DNA from: Bacillota bacterium
Lineage (GTDB): Bacteria > Bacillota > Clostridia > Oscillospirales > Acutalibacteraceae
Assembly (NCBI GenBank): GCA_023417635.1
Contig: JAEZFF010000118.1
Span: forward strand, 1-7,898
Direction of reading: 5' to 3'
DNA: 7,898 bases
A program made the position numbers and the translations under genes. Below, one piece after another: positions 5,669 to 7,898 of the stretch (its first letter is position 1; each line of letters begins with the position of its first letter). The notes below the pieces were generated by a model. That model saw only the letters and a list, made by a program, of their open reading frames with translations. It made no database searches and had not been told where the DNA came from.

Positions 5669-7681
5669 GTGAAAAAATTTAAAACTTTAAAGGGAAAATT
5701 GATTTTTAACAGCATTGTAACACTGGTAGCCGCTATGGCTGTAAGCGTGGGCGTCAGTGCCGGATTAAGTTACCGTGGCATGGAAACCAATATGAAACAG
5801 GATCTTGAGTCTATTGGAAAAACAGCGCAGATTGGTATTTCCAATTCTTTGTTTCTCATGCGGTCCAGAATTGAAGCATTTGGCACAAGCAGCGAGATAG
5901 GAAATTCAGGAGAACCTAATGGAAGCTGGATTAAATCCATTGAAAGCAAAAAAGATGCTTATGGCTATAAAGCACTTTATGTAGCCGACAGAAAAGGTAT
6001 TATTATCAGCTCTGACGAAGCATACAGCGGCAAGAGCATTGCCGACACAGAGTATTACAAGAAAGCGCAAGGCGGTACGACCTACCTTTCCACTCCAATG
6101 AAGGACATCAGCGGAAATTTGGCAGTCATTATAGCTGCACAGGTCACAAACAACCAGTTTAGCGGCGTTGTCGTTGGAGAAATGGATCCGCAAGCTTACA
6201 GCAGCATCATCAGCAGCAATGTTAAAATTGGAAAAAGCGGCAATGTGTTTATTATAGATCAGAATGGCACAATGATTGCAAACACGCGCCCGCAGCTTGT
6301 TACGCAGAAACAGAATTTTATTCAAATGGCAAAAACGGACAGTAAGTATGCAAGCTCCGCCGCTGTTTATAAAAAAATGATAGCCGGTAAGAGCGGCTTT
6401 GACGAATATTCTTATGACAATGGAACAAGGGTTTGCTATTACCTTCCGCTAACGGGAAGCAGCGGTTGGTCCTGCGGTGTTGTTGTACCAAAAAGTGAAA
6501 CTATGGCGGAGTTTAACTACATAATTCTAGGTATGCTGATTGCTGCTGCCATTTTAATCGCCGGCGGTGTGTTTGTCACGGTAAAACTTGCTGACGGTGT
6601 TTCCAAACCAATCCGCGCTTGCTCTAAGCGCCTGATGCTTCTTTCACAAGGCAATTTCCATTCGGAAGTACCTGTGGTCCATGAGATTGATGAAACCGGC
6701 GACCTTGCGCATTCGACGGCTGTTTTGGCAAATGGCCTGCGCAGCATTATCCAGGACGAAAGTTACCTGCTTACGTCCATGGCGGAAGGCAATTTCAATA
6801 TTGCTTCAAGCGGTGGCAATTACAAGGGCGACCTGCAGCCGGTGCAAGCTTCCATTCAGCAGATTATTGAGTCCTTAAACGGCGCATTGCTTCAGATTAG
6901 CCAGGCTTCAGAGCAGGTAGCAAACGGCGCTGGACAGGTTTCCAATGCATCACAGCTTCTTTCACAGGGCGCGGCAACACAGGCCAGCTCCATTGACGTA
7001 CTGACTAAGTCCATTAAAAATCTTTCAACAGATATTCGGGCAAATGCCGAAAATGCTGCACATTCCAATGAAAAGGCCCAGAAAGCTGAACAGGAGCTGC
7101 TTGAGGGAAGCGAACAGATTAAGAAATTGACTGACGCAATGAACGGAATCCAGACCTCTTCTTCTAAAATCAGCAAAATAATAAAGGCAGTGGAGAGTAT
7201 TGCCTTCCAGACAAACATCCTTTCGCTGAATGCCGCCGTGGAAGCAGCGCGCGCAGGCGAAGCCGGAAAAGGCTTTTCAGTTGTTGCGGATGAAGTCCGG
7301 AATCTTGCCGCCAAGAGCGCACAGGCCAGCAAAGAAACGGCGCAGCTGATAGACGAGATGACAAAGGCAGTTGAAAACGGTGTGGACATTACTGATATAA
7401 CCGGCAAAAAAATGATTTCGATTGTAGGTGACACGAAAGAAATTATTTCGGCGGTCAGCTCGATTTCTACGGCCTCACATAAGCAGTCAGATTCCATTCA
7501 GCAGATTACAGGCAGTATGAATCAGATTTCTTCCGTCATTCAAACGAATTCCGCAACGGCGGAAGAAAGTGCAGCAGCCAGCGAAGAATTGTCTTCGGAA
7601 GCAGCCGAGATGCAGTCGCTCGTTGGAAGATTTCAGCTGCACGGCAATGACACACAGAATATGCCAGAGAGTGAAGAATAA
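5669..7681 (+). CDS. Methyl-accepting chemotaxis protein with periplasmic-side Cache sensor
   Basis: A 670-aa receptor starting at GTG 5669, 8 nt after AAGGGAG (5654-5660). Order: membrane helix 1 (about 11-33); an extracellular dCache-like sensor (about 35-280) with Y-V-A-D-R-K-G, D-T-E-Y-Y-K-K-A and V-F-I-I-D-Q-N-G-T-M-I strands; membrane helix 2 (about 284-306); HAMP (about 307-360) and a second HAMP-like stretch to about 405; then the coiled-coil signalling domain. The hairpin tip contacting CheA/CheW begins I-A-F-Q-T-N at residue 511 and continues N-A-A-V-E-A-A-R-A-G-E-A-G-K-G-F, ending A-D-E-V-R-N-L-A. Gln/Glu-rich A-A-E-E-S-A-A-A-S-E-E-L-S-S-E-A near the end are likely methylation-region residues. 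No NWETF-type CheR tether is present at the C-terminus. It feeds a chemosensory CheA pathway; the ligand is unknown. It is monocistronic, with its own promoter and terminator. Confidence 0.95.
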   Translation: MKKFKTLKGKLIFNSIVTLVAAMAVSVGVSAGLSYRGMETNMKQDLESIGKTAQIGISNSLFLMRSRIEAFGTSSEIGNSGEPNGSWIKSIESKKDAYGYKALYVADRKGIIISSDEAYSGKSIADTEYYKKAQGGTTYLSTPMKDISGNLAVIIAAQVTNNQFSGVVVGEMDPQAYSSIISSNVKIGKSGNVFIIDQNGTMIANTRPQLVTQKQNFIQMAKTDSKYASSAAVYKKMIAGKSGFDEYSYDNGTRVCYYLPLTGSSGWSCGVVVPKSETMAEFNYIILGMLIAAAILIAGGVFVTVKLADGVSKPIRACSKRLMLLSQGNFHSEVPVVHEIDETGDLAHSTAVLANGLRSIIQDESYLLTSMAEGNFNIASSGGNYKGDLQPVQASIQQIIESLNGALLQISQASEQVANGAGQVSNASQLLSQGAATQASSIDVLTKSIKNLSTDIRANAENAAHSNEKAQKAEQELLEGSEQIKKLTDAMNGIQTSSSKISKIIKAVESIAFQTNILSLNAAVEAARAGEAGKGFSVVADEVRNLAAKSAQASKETAQLIDEMTKAVENGVDITDITGKKMISIVGDTKEIISAVSSISTASHKQSDSIQQITGSMNQISSVIQTNSATAEESAAASEELSSEAAEMQSLVGRFQLHGNDTQNMPESEE

Positions 7682-7692
7682 AGAACTGTAAA

Positions 7693-7730
7693 CAGGCGGC
7701 ACCCAATGGGGTGCCGCCTGCTTTTTTCTC
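7693..7730 (+). terminator. Rho-independent terminator of the chemotaxis receptor gene
   Basis: CAGGCGGCACCC (7693-7704) pairs perfectly with GGGTGCCGCCTG (7709-7720) around loop AATG, a 12-bp GC-rich stem followed by CTTTTTTCTC. It begins 11 bp after the stop codon and closes the unit. Confidence 0.95.
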
Positions 7731-7898
7731 TGCTTTAGCAAGTTATCACTTCATTTCACGGGTGGTCATGACTGCCTTTTTATATAATTTATTAGGCAGA
7801 TGGAATTTGAAAATCTGCAAATGTTACAATTTTAACAACTTATTCTAAACTTTTTGTTAAGCCAGTCGATAAATAAAACGGCTGTAAACTTATGGAAT
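7731..7898. other. Non-coding right end with overlapping inverted repeats
   Basis: No open frame with a ribosome site is seen. CTGCCT (7772-7777) pairs with AGGCAG (7794-7799), and GCAGAT (7796-7801) pairs with ATCTGC (7813-7818); the two stems share 7796-7799 and exclude each other. A further inverted repeat TTAACAA / TTGTTAA (7832-7838 and 7854-7860) follows. A TATAAT at 7783-7788 lacks a usable -35. The stretch probably precedes a gene beyond the window. Confidence 0.35.

Noticed and set aside
6892..7497. Long minus-strand open frame inside the chemotaxis receptor gene
   Set aside because: It is antisense to a highly conserved signalling domain, with Ser/Ala-rich low-complexity translation expected from the reverse of a coiled coil.
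7783..7788. Perfect TATAAT as a promoter for a gene beyond the window
   Set aside because: No acceptable -35 lies 16-18 bp upstream and no extended -10 TG is present; the surrounding sequence is simply AT-rich.

Overview
The window reads as chromosomal DNA of a low-to-mid GC Gram-positive bacterium, most likely a Clostridia member (an Oscillospiraceae-like anaerobe is my guess). Support comes from strong AGGAGG-type ribosome sites, several GTG/TTG starts, sigma-A-type promoters with near-consensus TATAAT boxes, a tRNA gene with encoded CCA, and a phage lysozyme whose wall-binding tail resembles clostridial ChW repeats. The species cannot be named from sequence alone.

Region 1 (1 to about 1880) is the right-hand end of a prophage or prophage remnant. 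It opens inside a GH25 endolysin (5' end outside the window), followed by an XhlA-like coiled-coil membrane protein and an LL-H-type putative holin, all in one operon closed by a strong terminator. Behind that sits a separate AT-rich 57-codon gene with its own promoter region and terminator, the layout of a phage 'moron'. The block ends at a tRNA-Val(GAC) gene on the minus strand whose 3' end faces the prophage, a classic integration target.

Region 2 (about 1880 to 7898) is ordinary chromosome: tRNA-Val and, divergent from it, a patatin-like phospholipase; a minus-strand pair encoding a Sir2 NAD-dependent deacylase and, 141 bp downstream, a polysaccharide flippase that runs convergently into the patatin gene with only 8 bp between stop codons; and, divergent from sir2, a monocistronic Cache-domain methyl-accepting chemotaxis protein with a textbook terminator. 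The last 217 bp hold no gene but contain two overlapping inverted repeats that may belong to the leader of a gene beyond the window.

The first three genes plainly cooperate in host lysis. The host genes show no shared pathway: lipid hydrolysis, envelope glycan export, protein deacylation and chemotaxis appear to be neighbours rather than one system. I found no convincing new multi-gene system. The best leads are the unrecognised 57-aa gene at the prophage edge and the junction itself.
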